Below are positions 1-6,451 of a stretch of 64,000 nt of DNA, in pieces. The notes under the pieces were generated by a model. The model was not told the DNA's origin. It searched no databases and was given only the letters and a program-made list of their open reading frames with translations. The position numbers and the translations under genes are program-made. Origin of the DNA: Opitutus sp. (lineage in GTDB: Bacteria > Verrucomicrobiota > Verrucomicrobiia > Opitutales > Opitutaceae); the NCBI GenBank assembly GCA_009695305.1, contig SIBG01000002.1, positions 1 to 64,000 on the forward strand, given 5' to 3'. Position 1 is the stretch's first letter, and each line of letters begins with the position of its first letter.

Positions 1-916
1 TTTGATCGGCGGTCATTTCTTTTTCTAAAATTGGCATTTTCTTTTTAGCCAACTCATTACTGTTAGCACCCGCGATATTTATCCAGACGTGAGCCTGTAC
101 TAAATCTATTGGCACACCATTCCCATTCCAGTACATATTGCCGAGGTTGACCTGCGCGCCGACATAGCCCTGTTCCGCCGACTTGCGGTACCACTTCACG
201 GCTTCAGCGGAGTCCTTCGGCACGCCGGTGCCGTTGTTGTACATCAGGCCGAGGTTGTTCTGCGCGTTGGCATCGCCCTGCTCCGCCGATTTGCGATACC
301 ACTTCACCGCTTCGGTGCTGTCCTTCGGCACGCCGTCGCCGTTGGCGTACATCACTCCGAGGATGAACTGCGCGTCGGCATAGCCCTGCTCCGCCGACTT
401 GCGATACCACTTCACCGCTTCGGTGCTGTCCTTCGGCACGCCGTCGCCGTTGGCGTACATCACTCCGAGGATGAACTGCGCGTCGGCATTACCCTGCTCC
501 GCCGACTTGCGGTACCACTTCACGGCTTCAGCGGAGTCCTTCGGCACGCCGGTGCCGTTGTTGTACATATTGCCGAGGTTGTTCTGCGCGTTGGCATCGC
601 CCTGCTCCGCCGACTTGCGATACCACTTCACCGCTTCGGCGCTGTCCTTCGGCACGCCGTCGCCGTTGGCGTACATCACTCCGAGGATGAACTGCGCGTC
701 GGCATTACCCTGCTCCGCCGACTTGCGATACCACTTCACCGCTTCGGTGCTGTCCTTCGGCACGCCGTCGCCGGTGTCGTACATCAAGCCGAGACGGAGT
801 TGCGCGAGGGCATTTCCTTGCTCCGCTTTTTTCTGCGTCTCCGCCAGATCCTCCGCGAAGACCGCGCTCGCTAGCAGACCGAAGGCGAGAAGGCATGTCA
901 GCGTGCGGCGGAACAT
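1..916 (-). CDS. Sel1-repeat (TPR-like) secreted protein, C-terminus cut by window edge
   Basis: The reading frame is open from the ATG at 916 to the window edge (305 codons), so the C-terminus is missing. Residues 1-21 form a signal peptide (MFRRTLTCLLAFGLLASAVFA). Seven 36-residue Sel1 repeats follow, with cores such as GVPKDSAEAVKWYRKSAEQG. The last visible part (HVWINIAGA, then a charged helix) resembles the usual end of short Sel1 proteins. Sel1 repeats form TPR-like helical solenoids for protein-protein contacts, so a periplasmic or surface scaffold role is likely; no enzymatic domain is visible. Repeats 2, 4 and 5 are nearly identical, as are 3 and 6, which suggests recent internal duplication. 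A truncated paralogue lies at 1193-1465. The family call is firm; the partner is unknown. Confidence 0.9.
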   Translation of the reverse strand, partial: MFRRTLTCLLAFGLLASAVFAEDLAETQKKAEQGNALAQLRLGLMYDTGDGVPKDSTEAVKWYRKSAEQGNADAQFILGVMYANGDGVPKDSAEAVKWYRKSAEQGDANAQNNLGNMYNNGTGVPKDSAEAVKWYRKSAEQGNADAQFILGVMYANGDGVPKDSTEAVKWYRKSAEQGYADAQFILGVMYANGDGVPKDSTEAVKWYRKSAEQGDANAQNNLGLMYNNGTGVPKDSAEAVKWYRKSAEQGYVGAQVNLGNMYWNGNGVPIDLVQAHVWINIAGANSNELAKKKMPILEKEMTADQ

Positions 917-948
917 CTTTGAATTTCTACGCGCGCGGATGACTCCAA

Positions 949-1176
949 CTAGTCGTTAATTCCCGAAATATATTTAATCGAACTCGCGCCGGATCGTTGT
1001 CCAGCAGGACGAGTGTTGTCAGCGATTCGCTCGTTCGTGTCCTCAATTTTCTTTAGCAACTTGATGATCTGTCGTAGCTGCATCCATACGAACAGCGGAA
1101 TGAGCGCAAAAAAAGCGCAGAACACATAAATCAATACTGCCGCTGACACGCCAGCGACCTCGGGGATGTTATTCAT
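949..1176 (-). CDS. Small single-pass membrane protein, unknown function
   Basis: This is a 75-residue protein starting at the ATG at 1176. A hydrophobic segment at about residues 9-32 is followed by a basic, amphipathic stretch (QLRQIIKLLKKIEDTNERI) that could form a short coiled coil, and a Ser/Gly-rich tail. The topology suggests an inner-membrane anchor with a cytoplasmic helix. It sits between two Sel1-repeat genes on the same strand with gaps of 16 and 32 bases, so the three may be co-transcribed. I do not recognise a family. Its length, clear membrane segment and close packing argue that it is a real gene. Confidence 0.6.
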   Translation of the reverse strand: MNNIPEVAGVSAAVLIYVFCAFFALIPLFVWMQLRQIIKLLKKIEDTNERIADNTRPAGQRSGASSIKYISGIND

Positions 1177-1192
1177 TTTTGGATACTTTTAA

Positions 1193-1465
1193 TTATTCTG
1201 CCGGCCACTCGCTTGAGCCACCAAAAACTGGGCCGAGGTTGTTCTGCGCGCCGACATAGCCCTGTTCCGCCGCCTTGCGATACCACTTCACGGCTTCAGC
1301 GGAGTCCTTCGGCACGCCGGTGCCGTTGGCGTACATCCAGCCGAGGTTGAACTGCGCGAGGGCATCACCCTTCTCCGCGTTTTTCCGCGTCTCACTCAGC
1401 GACTCCGCGAATGCGACCGACACCAAAAGAGCGGACACGCAAAGGAGGCGAGTAAGACATCTCAT
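1193..1465 (-). CDS. Short Sel1-repeat protein, probably a truncated paralogue
   Basis: A 90-residue protein with a signal peptide (about residues 1-20) and one complete Sel1 repeat (around residues 32-67). A second repeat breaks off after AQNNLG and ends in an unrelated tail (PVFGGSSEWPAE). The repeat is nearly identical in DNA to those in the larger Sel1 gene at 1-916. The abrupt end inside the second repeat suggests that recombination between the 108-bp DNA repeats, or a frameshift, shortened an ancestral longer gene. It may be a functional small secreted protein or a remnant. It is probably the first gene of the minus-strand trio. Confidence 0.65.
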   Translation of the reverse strand: MRCLTRLLCVSALLVSVAFAESLSETRKNAEKGDALAQFNLGWMYANGTGVPKDSAEAVKWYRKAAEQGYVGAQNNLGPVFGGSSEWPAE

Positions 1466-1740
1466 GGTTGAACCGTGCGCGCGATGGCGACCGAATCCAA
1501 GGAAATTGGCACGGTGGGTGGGCGTGGGGTGGGTGGGTGCAAGAAGGCTTCCGAGGGTCGGGAAAGGGATCGGGTTAAGCGACCTCGTGCAGGTTTTTCC
1601 GGCTGAGTTTTTTCACGAACTATACACTTTGCACTGGGTGAAGAGTTAACCTTGGCCCGTCCCGACGCGGTCTCATGCGAACACAAACCGCAAAAAGGGA
1701 ACGAAAAAAACCGGACACAGACCGGACACACGAAAAAAAT
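1466..1740. other. Intergenic stretch upstream of the Sel1 gene trio
   Basis: No convincing gene is visible. One minus-strand open frame overlaps the Sel1 start but has no family resemblance and unusual composition. The stretch should contain the promoter of the minus-strand Sel1 trio, but I cannot point to a clear -35/-10 pair. Its right edge runs into the A-rich tract that forms the U-run of the tRNA-Asn terminator on the minus strand. Confidence 0.4.
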
Positions 1741-1785
1741 TAGCCAAAAAAAAGCCTCGAACACTTCCGTAAGTGCTTGAGGCCT
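1736..1785 (-). terminator. Rho-independent terminator after tRNA-Asn
   Basis: Bases 1753-1766 and 1771-1785 form a long, slightly imperfect stem (gcctcgaacactt against aagtgcttgaggc) with a 4-base loop. The plus strand left of it is A-rich, giving a U-tract on the minus-strand transcript. It lies three bases past the encoded CCA of tRNA-Asn, the expected place for a tRNA terminator. Confidence 0.7.
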
Positions 1786-1788
1786 AAA

Positions 1789-1863
<75 letters not shown>

Positions 1864-1982
1864 ACGTCGCTCGCGCGGCTTGCACCATGCGAAAGAGGGC
1901 TGAAAAACAGAGCGGACGCGTGGCTTGTCAATGCTCGTTTTTCCCACCAGCGCGGAAAAGCGGCCCCCGCCCAAAGTTTTGG

Positions 1983-2010
1983 TTGCTTTCGGCCCTTGCG
2001 CACCTATGAC
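1983..2010 (+). promoter_or_regulatory. Possible sigma-70 type promoter for rplY
   Basis: TTGCTT at about 1984-1989 and TATGAC at 2005-2010 are spaced roughly like a -35/-10 pair, about 60 bases before the rplY start. This rests on pattern alone; no leader structure supports it. Confidence 0.25.
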
Positions 2011-2070
2011 CTCAGCCTCTTTTCCACTACGCCTGCCTCCAATTCCGGGGTGACAGGGGGAACGAAATCC

Positions 2071-2865
2071 ATGAAACAACAGTTCAAACTCACCGTCACG
2101 CCGCGCGCCCAGACAGGCCGCAGCGCCTCCCGCCGCCTCCGCAAGGCCAATCGCGTCCCGGCGATTCTTTATGGGAAGCACACCAGCCCGGAGTCCCTCT
2201 CGATTGATGGCGCGGAGTTCATCCGTCTCCTGAAGGGCGTCGCCGGCCGCGCCGTCCTCGTCGAACTCGAGCGCACGGACAAGACCGACAAGGCCCTTTC
2301 CTTCTTTCAAGAGGTCCAGCGCGACCCGATCACGGACAAGTATCTGCATGTCGACTTGCAGGAGGTAAAGGCTGACGAAAAATTTGAAATCCGGGTCGCC
2401 GTGCGCGTGACCGGTGAATCGTTCGGCGTGAAGAACCAGAGCGGCGTGCTCGAATTGAACATGCAGCATCTGCGGGTCCGCTGCTTTCCGAAGGATTTGC
2501 CCGAGGCGGTCAACGTCGATGTAACCGAGCTTAAGGTCGGTGAAACCATCAAGGTTTCCAGTCTCAAGCCGGTGGTGGGCGTCGAGTTTCTCGATCTCAA
2601 GGGCCAGCCCATCGTCTCGTGTGTCGAGCCGGTCGCCGAAATCGTGCAGGAAGTCGTGGTCGCCGCGCCCGTCGAAGGTGCCGCCGCCGCCGCGCCGGTC
2701 GAGGGTGCCGCCGCCACGCCCGCCGCGGGCGATGCGAAAGCCGCTGCTGGGGCCGCGCCCGCCGCTGGGGCCAAACCCGGGACCGCGGCTCCCGCTGCCG
2801 CTGGCGACAAGAAGGCGGCCGCCCCGGCTGCCGGCGCCAAGCCTGCCGCGCCCGCCAAGAAGTAA
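2071..2865 (+). CDS. rplY: Large ribosomal subunit protein bL25, Ctc/TL5 long form
   Basis: A 264-residue protein of the bL25/Ctc family, which binds 5S rRNA in the large ribosomal subunit. The N-terminal L25 beta-barrel (residues about 1-95, including KANRVPAILYGK) is followed by the TL5-type C-terminal domain to about residue 190. A long Ala/Pro/Lys tail rich in AAPVEG and AAPAAG repeats ends the protein. The ATG at 2071 is chosen because it gives the canonical N-terminus and has an AGGGGG run about 10 bases upstream; a TTG at 1996 would add an unrelated leader. It heads the run rplY-pth-rpsF-ssb-rplI. The low-complexity tail is longer than in most homologues. Confidence 0.95.
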   Translation: MKQQFKLTVTPRAQTGRSASRRLRKANRVPAILYGKHTSPESLSIDGAEFIRLLKGVAGRAVLVELERTDKTDKALSFFQEVQRDPITDKYLHVDLQEVKADEKFEIRVAVRVTGESFGVKNQSGVLELNMQHLRVRCFPKDLPEAVNVDVTELKVGETIKVSSLKPVVGVEFLDLKGQPIVSCVEPVAEIVQEVVVAAPVEGAAAAAPVEGAAATPAAGDAKAAAGAAPAAGAKPGTAAPAAAGDKKAAAPAAGAKPAAPAKK

Positions 2866-2934
2866 TTCTTGTTTCATTTCCGCGTCCGCTCCGCCGCTTG
2901 ACCGCGGCGGGGCAGGGCGATTGTTCTTTGAGTC

Positions 2935-3516
2935 ATGTCCATCTCGCTCGTTGCCGGCCTCGGCAATCCGGGCCGCGATTACGCGTCCACGCGCCACAAC
3001 TTCGGTTGGGTGGTGCTCGATGCGTTCGCCAAGAAACACGGCCTCGCCTGGCAGGCGGCGCCGCAGTTCGAGGCGGAGATCGCGCGCTGGGATTCCCCCG
3101 GTCGCACCCGCTGGCTCGTCAAGCCGCTGACGTTTATGAACGACAGCGGCCGGTCGGTCGCGCTGCTGGCGCGTTATTATAAGATCGCGCCGGACGCCAT
3201 CGCCGCCGTTTACGACGACCTCACGATCGATCTAGGCCTCGTCAAGATCTCGGTCACGGGCAGCGCCGGTGGCCACAACGGTGTGGCCAGCCTCCTCGAG
3301 CAGGTCGGTGACGGGTTCGCCCGCTATCGCCTCGGCATCGGCCCGAAACTACCAGCCCAGATGGAACTCACAGACTTCGTCCTCGGAAAATTCACTCCCG
3401 AACAAACCACTCTCTTAATCCAAAAACTCGATCACTACGTGCAAGGCCTCGATTTGCTGCTCTCCCGCGGCGCCGATGCCGCCATGAACCAGCTCAATCG
3501 CAGAGACCAAAAATGA
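2935..3516 (+). CDS. pth: Peptidyl-tRNA hydrolase
   Basis: This 193-residue protein matches bacterial Pth, which cleaves the ester bond of peptidyl-tRNAs that fall off ribosomes and so recycles tRNA. The signature GLGNPGRDYASTRHNFG holds the catalytic His (HN) and the conserved Asn. A conserved LTFMNDSG motif and GGHNG near residue 110 are also present, and the length is standard. The stop overlaps the rpsF start as ATGA, so translation is probably coupled. It follows rplY by about 70 bases, a common bacterial pairing. Confidence 0.97.
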   Translation: MSISLVAGLGNPGRDYASTRHNFGWVVLDAFAKKHGLAWQAAPQFEAEIARWDSPGRTRWLVKPLTFMNDSGRSVALLARYYKIAPDAIAAVYDDLTIDLGLVKISVTGSAGGHNGVASLLEQVGDGFARYRLGIGPKLPAQMELTDFVLGKFTPEQTTLLIQKLDHYVQGLDLLLSRGADAAMNQLNRRDQK

Positions 3517-3809
3517 ATCCGACCAAACGAAATTACCGCGCGACCTTCATCCTCGACAACCGGGGCAAGGAAACAACCGTCGACCAGATCATCGATGGCG
3601 TGAAAAAGGAAATCACCGCCGTGCAGGGCGAAGTGTCCGCCGTCGAAAACATCGGCAAGAAGGACTTCGTCCGCGTGACCGATCGGAAGCACACGGGCGC
3701 GACCTACGTCCACGTTTCCTTCGCCGCGCCCGCGGCGGCCCCCGCGCAGCTCATCGAGCGGCTCCGCCTCAACAGCAGCGTTTACCGCACCTTCATCCAG
3801 TCGGCCTAA
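3513..3809 (+). CDS. rpsF: Small ribosomal subunit protein bS6
   Basis: A 98-residue bS6-like protein of the 30S platform, which normally pairs with bS18. It begins RNYRATFILDNRG and follows the family's beta-alpha-beta pattern (residues about 6-95). It overlaps pth by four bases and lies 23 bases before ssb. The gene order rpsF-ssb-rplI is classical, but rpsR (bS18), usually between ssb and rplI, is absent here and must be elsewhere. The sequence is divergent from E. coli bS6, so the call relies partly on position. Confidence 0.88.
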   Translation: MNPTKRNYRATFILDNRGKETTVDQIIDGVKKEITAVQGEVSAVENIGKKDFVRVTDRKHTGATYVHVSFAAPAAAPAQLIERLRLNSSVYRTFIQSA

Positions 3810-3832
3810 AGCCGCCCGCGGCCTTTCACGCC

Positions 3833-4333
3833 ATGCCCGCCCTCAATAAAGTCCTCCTCATGGGCAACCTGACCCGCGACCCGGAGTTGCGCGTCACCCC
3901 CAAGGGCACGTCAATCTGCCAGTTCTCGCTCGCGATCAACCGCCAGTTCAAAATGGAGTCCGGTGAGACGCGCGAGGAAGTCACCTACATCGACATCGAG
4001 GCCTGGGGCAAACAGGGCGAGACCATTGCCAAATACGTCACCAAGGGTCGGCCGCTCTTCGTCGAAGGGCGCCTGCGCCTCGACCAATGGGAGGACAAGA
4101 ACACGAAGGAAAAGCGCAGTCGCATGAAGGTCGTGTTGGAGAATTTTCAGTTCCTCGGCGACAGCCGCGGGGGTGGGGCCGGTGGTGGCGGTGCGAGTGG
4201 CGCCGCCGCGGGCCCAGCCGAGCCGGGCATCGACCAAACCGCCTCGCCGGAGCGCCACGCGCCGCCGGCCCGCAGCGGTGGCGCCGCCAAGCCGGCGGCC
4301 CCGGAAAATCTCGACGAAGACGTGCCGTTTTGA
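3833..4333 (+). CDS. ssb: Single-stranded DNA-binding protein
   Basis: This 166-residue SSB protects single-stranded DNA in replication, repair and recombination. The OB fold fills residues about 1-110 and opens with the family signature NKVLLMGNLTRDPELR. It continues through the GRLRLDQWEDK segment. A Gly/Ala/Pro-rich linker follows, and the acidic C-terminal tip ends in EDVPF, the conserved peptide that recruits partner proteins. It sits between rpsF and rplI. No residues appear to be missing. Confidence 0.97.
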   Translation: MPALNKVLLMGNLTRDPELRVTPKGTSICQFSLAINRQFKMESGETREEVTYIDIEAWGKQGETIAKYVTKGRPLFVEGRLRLDQWEDKNTKEKRSRMKVVLENFQFLGDSRGGGAGGGGASGAAAGPAEPGIDQTASPERHAPPARSGGAAKPAAPENLDEDVPF

Positions 4334-4390
4334 CCGCCCGCCGAGTCTCCTTAATTCTTAATACGCAAGAAATCTCAACCCAGTCCCATC

Positions 4391-4930
4391 ATGGCCAACA
4401 CTGAAATTCTCCTCGTCAAACCCGTCGAAGGCCTCGGCGGCGAAGGCGACCAAGTCAAAGTCCGCGCCGGCTACGCCCGCAATTACCTCCTGCCCCGCAA
4501 TTTTGCGGTGCCGCTCAATGCGGCGAACAGCAAGCACGTCGAGGCGCTGAAGAAGCGCCGCGCCCTGCGCGAGCAGGATGAACTCAATGGGGCGCAGGAA
4601 CTCGGCAAGAAGCTCGAGAAGACGAGCCTCGCGTTCGCCGTGACCACCGGTGAAGGCGGCAAGATGTTCGGTGCGATCACCGCCAACGACATCCACGACA
4701 AGCTCACCGCCGCGGGCATCACGCTGGAGAAAAAGAAAATCCACCTGCACACGCCGGTGAAGACCCTGGGCAAGCACACCGTGAAGGTAAAGCTCCACGC
4801 CGACGTCAGCGTCGAGCTGTCGTTCGACGTCGTGTCGGAAAATCCGATCGTCCCCGTCGCGGTCGAGGCGGCGCCCGAGGGTCAATGGGTCGACCGTCCG
4901 GCCCGCCCGGCCCGTCCGGCGCGGAAATAA
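4391..4930 (+). CDS. rplI: Large ribosomal subunit protein bL9
   Basis: A 179-residue bL9 protein that binds 23S rRNA near the base of the L1 stalk. The N-terminal domain carries the family signature (GGEGDQVKVRAGYARNYLLP), followed by the long linking helix (residues about 40-75) and the C-terminal domain. A short PARPARPARK tail is an extension over most homologues. It is the last gene before a strong terminator at 4957-4990 that separates the ribosomal block from dnaB. Confidence 0.96.
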   Translation: MANTEILLVKPVEGLGGEGDQVKVRAGYARNYLLPRNFAVPLNAANSKHVEALKKRRALREQDELNGAQELGKKLEKTSLAFAVTTGEGGKMFGAITANDIHDKLTAAGITLEKKKIHLHTPVKTLGKHTVKVKLHADVSVELSFDVVSENPIVPVAVEAAPEGQWVDRPARPARPARK

Positions 4931-4956
4931 ACCCGCCGTCTCCGCAATTCCCAAGG

Positions 4957-4990
4957 CCGCGTCCGACGCACGGACGCGGTCTTTTGTTTT
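4957..4990 (+). terminator. Rho-independent terminator after rplI
   Basis: A perfect 9-bp stem (ccgcgtccg at 4957-4965 with cggacgcgg at 4971-4979), a 5-base loop and a T-rich tail (tcttttgtttt) follow 27 bases after the rplI stop. Confidence 0.9.
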
Positions 4991-5058
4991 GCGAGCATTT
5001 TGTTCAAAACCTGATGTTGCCGCACCTCCCTTCGTCGCCCTGAATCGGTGGTTCGCGT

Positions 5059-6447
5059 ATGGTTGAAGAAGCCCCCAGCACTCCCTTCCGCTCTGCCGGC
5101 CCGGCGCCTGCCGTGGGCCGGTCGCTGCCGCACAGCCTCGAGGCCGAGGAGTATTTGCTGGCGTGCTGCCTGCTCGATGGGGCGGATGTGCTCTCCCGCT
5201 GCCTGGAAGCGCGGATCAAACCGGAGTCGTTTTACGACCCCAAGCACGGCATCATCTACGAACGGCTGCTCGAGCTCTACAACCGCCAGGCGCCGGTCGA
5301 CATCTCGGTCCTGGCCGAGGAATTGAAAACCACCCGGCAGCTCGACGCCGTCGGGGGCTACGCGTTTCTCACGCAGGTCAGCAGCCGCATCCCCACGACC
5401 GCGCAGGCGGGCTACTTCATCGACAAGGTGCGCGAGCAATGCCTGCTGCGGGAGCTCATCCGCTCCGCCACGGGTGCGGTCGAGGACTGCTATAATTTTT
5501 CCGGCGGGATCGATGAGTTTGTCGATCAGGTCGAGCAGCGCATCTTCACCGTGACGCAGGATCGCGTGAGCGAAAGCGCGAAACCGATGAGCGAGCCCAC
5601 CAAAGAGGCGATGAACGTCATCACGAAAATGATGATGAAAAAGGGCGAGCTGACGGGCGTCGCCTCCGGTTTCATCGAGCTCGACAAGCTGATGTGGGGA
5701 TTTCAGCGCCAGGAAATGATCGTCCTCGCGGCGCGCCCGTCCATGGGCAAGACCTCGCTCGCGCTCAATTTCGCCGAGGCCGCCGCCCTGCCGAAGCGCG
5801 GGGAGCCCGTGGCGGTGCTGCTGTTCTCGCTCGAAATGAGTGCCGCGCAGCTCGCGTTGCGCATGCTCTGCTCGCGCGCCCGGGTGAACATGAAGCTCCT
5901 GCGCGATGGCCTCCTCTCCAAGAATGGCGAGGAGCAAAACCGGCTGGTCGAGACGGCGGATGAATTTTCCAAATCGCCGATCTTCATCGATGATTCCAGT
6001 GCGCTCTCGATCATGCAGCTCCGGGCCAAAGCGCGCCGGATCCACGCGCGCCATCCCCTGGGCTTCATCGTGGTCGATTACCTCCAGTTGCTCAGCCCGA
6101 CCGATGGAAAAATGCCCCGCGAACAGCAGGTGGCGGAGGCCTCGCGCGGATTAAAGGCGCTGGCGAAGGAACTCAACGTGCCCGTGCTTGTATTAAGCCA
6201 GCTCAACCGCTCGTCCGAAAAGGAGAACCGCACGCCCAAACTGGCGGATTTGCGCGAATCCGGCTCGATCGAGCAAGATGCCGACGTAGTCCTCATGCTT
6301 GCCAGACCCAGAGATGCTGACGAAAAATTCCAAGTTGCCGCCGACTCGGCCGAGTTAATCGTTGCCAAGCAACGAAACGGCCCAGTAGGAGAATTGAAGC
6401 TAACTTTCCTTCGAGATATCACCCGCTTTGAAAACTTTCACCAGTAA
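5059..6447 (+). CDS. dnaB: Replicative DNA helicase DnaB
   Basis: The 462-residue hexameric helicase unwinds DNA ahead of the replisome. The N-terminal domain (residues about 22-125) begins with the typical LPHSLEAEEYLLACCL. The RecA-like domain has Walker A RPSMGKT at 226-232 and Walker B FIVVDYLQLL with Asp340. It also has the SQLNRSSEKE and DLRESGSIEQDADVV motifs of DnaB. No intein is seen. The gene stands after a terminator and runs closely into bamA, four bases on if the preferred bamA start is right. Confidence 0.97.
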   Translation: MVEEAPSTPFRSAGPAPAVGRSLPHSLEAEEYLLACCLLDGADVLSRCLEARIKPESFYDPKHGIIYERLLELYNRQAPVDISVLAEELKTTRQLDAVGGYAFLTQVSSRIPTTAQAGYFIDKVREQCLLRELIRSATGAVEDCYNFSGGIDEFVDQVEQRIFTVTQDRVSESAKPMSEPTKEAMNVITKMMMKKGELTGVASGFIELDKLMWGFQRQEMIVLAARPSMGKTSLALNFAEAAALPKRGEPVAVLLFSLEMSAAQLALRMLCSRARVNMKLLRDGLLSKNGEEQNRLVETADEFSKSPIFIDDSSALSIMQLRAKARRIHARHPLGFIVVDYLQLLSPTDGKMPREQQVAEASRGLKALAKELNVPVLVLSQLNRSSEKENRTPKLADLRESGSIEQDADVVLMLARPRDADEKFQVAADSAELIVAKQRNGPVGELKLTFLRDITRFENFHQ

Positions 6448-6451
6448 CCCT

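Noticed and set aside
181-830. Regular 108-bp direct repeats that resemble a CRISPR-like or tandem array
   Set aside because: They are in frame and encode 36-residue Sel1 repeats in a single protein; there are no unique spacers.
1462-1764. Minus-strand open frame of about 100 codons upstream of the Sel1 trio
   Set aside because: It overlaps the Sel1 start, runs into the terminator tract and shows no family resemblance.
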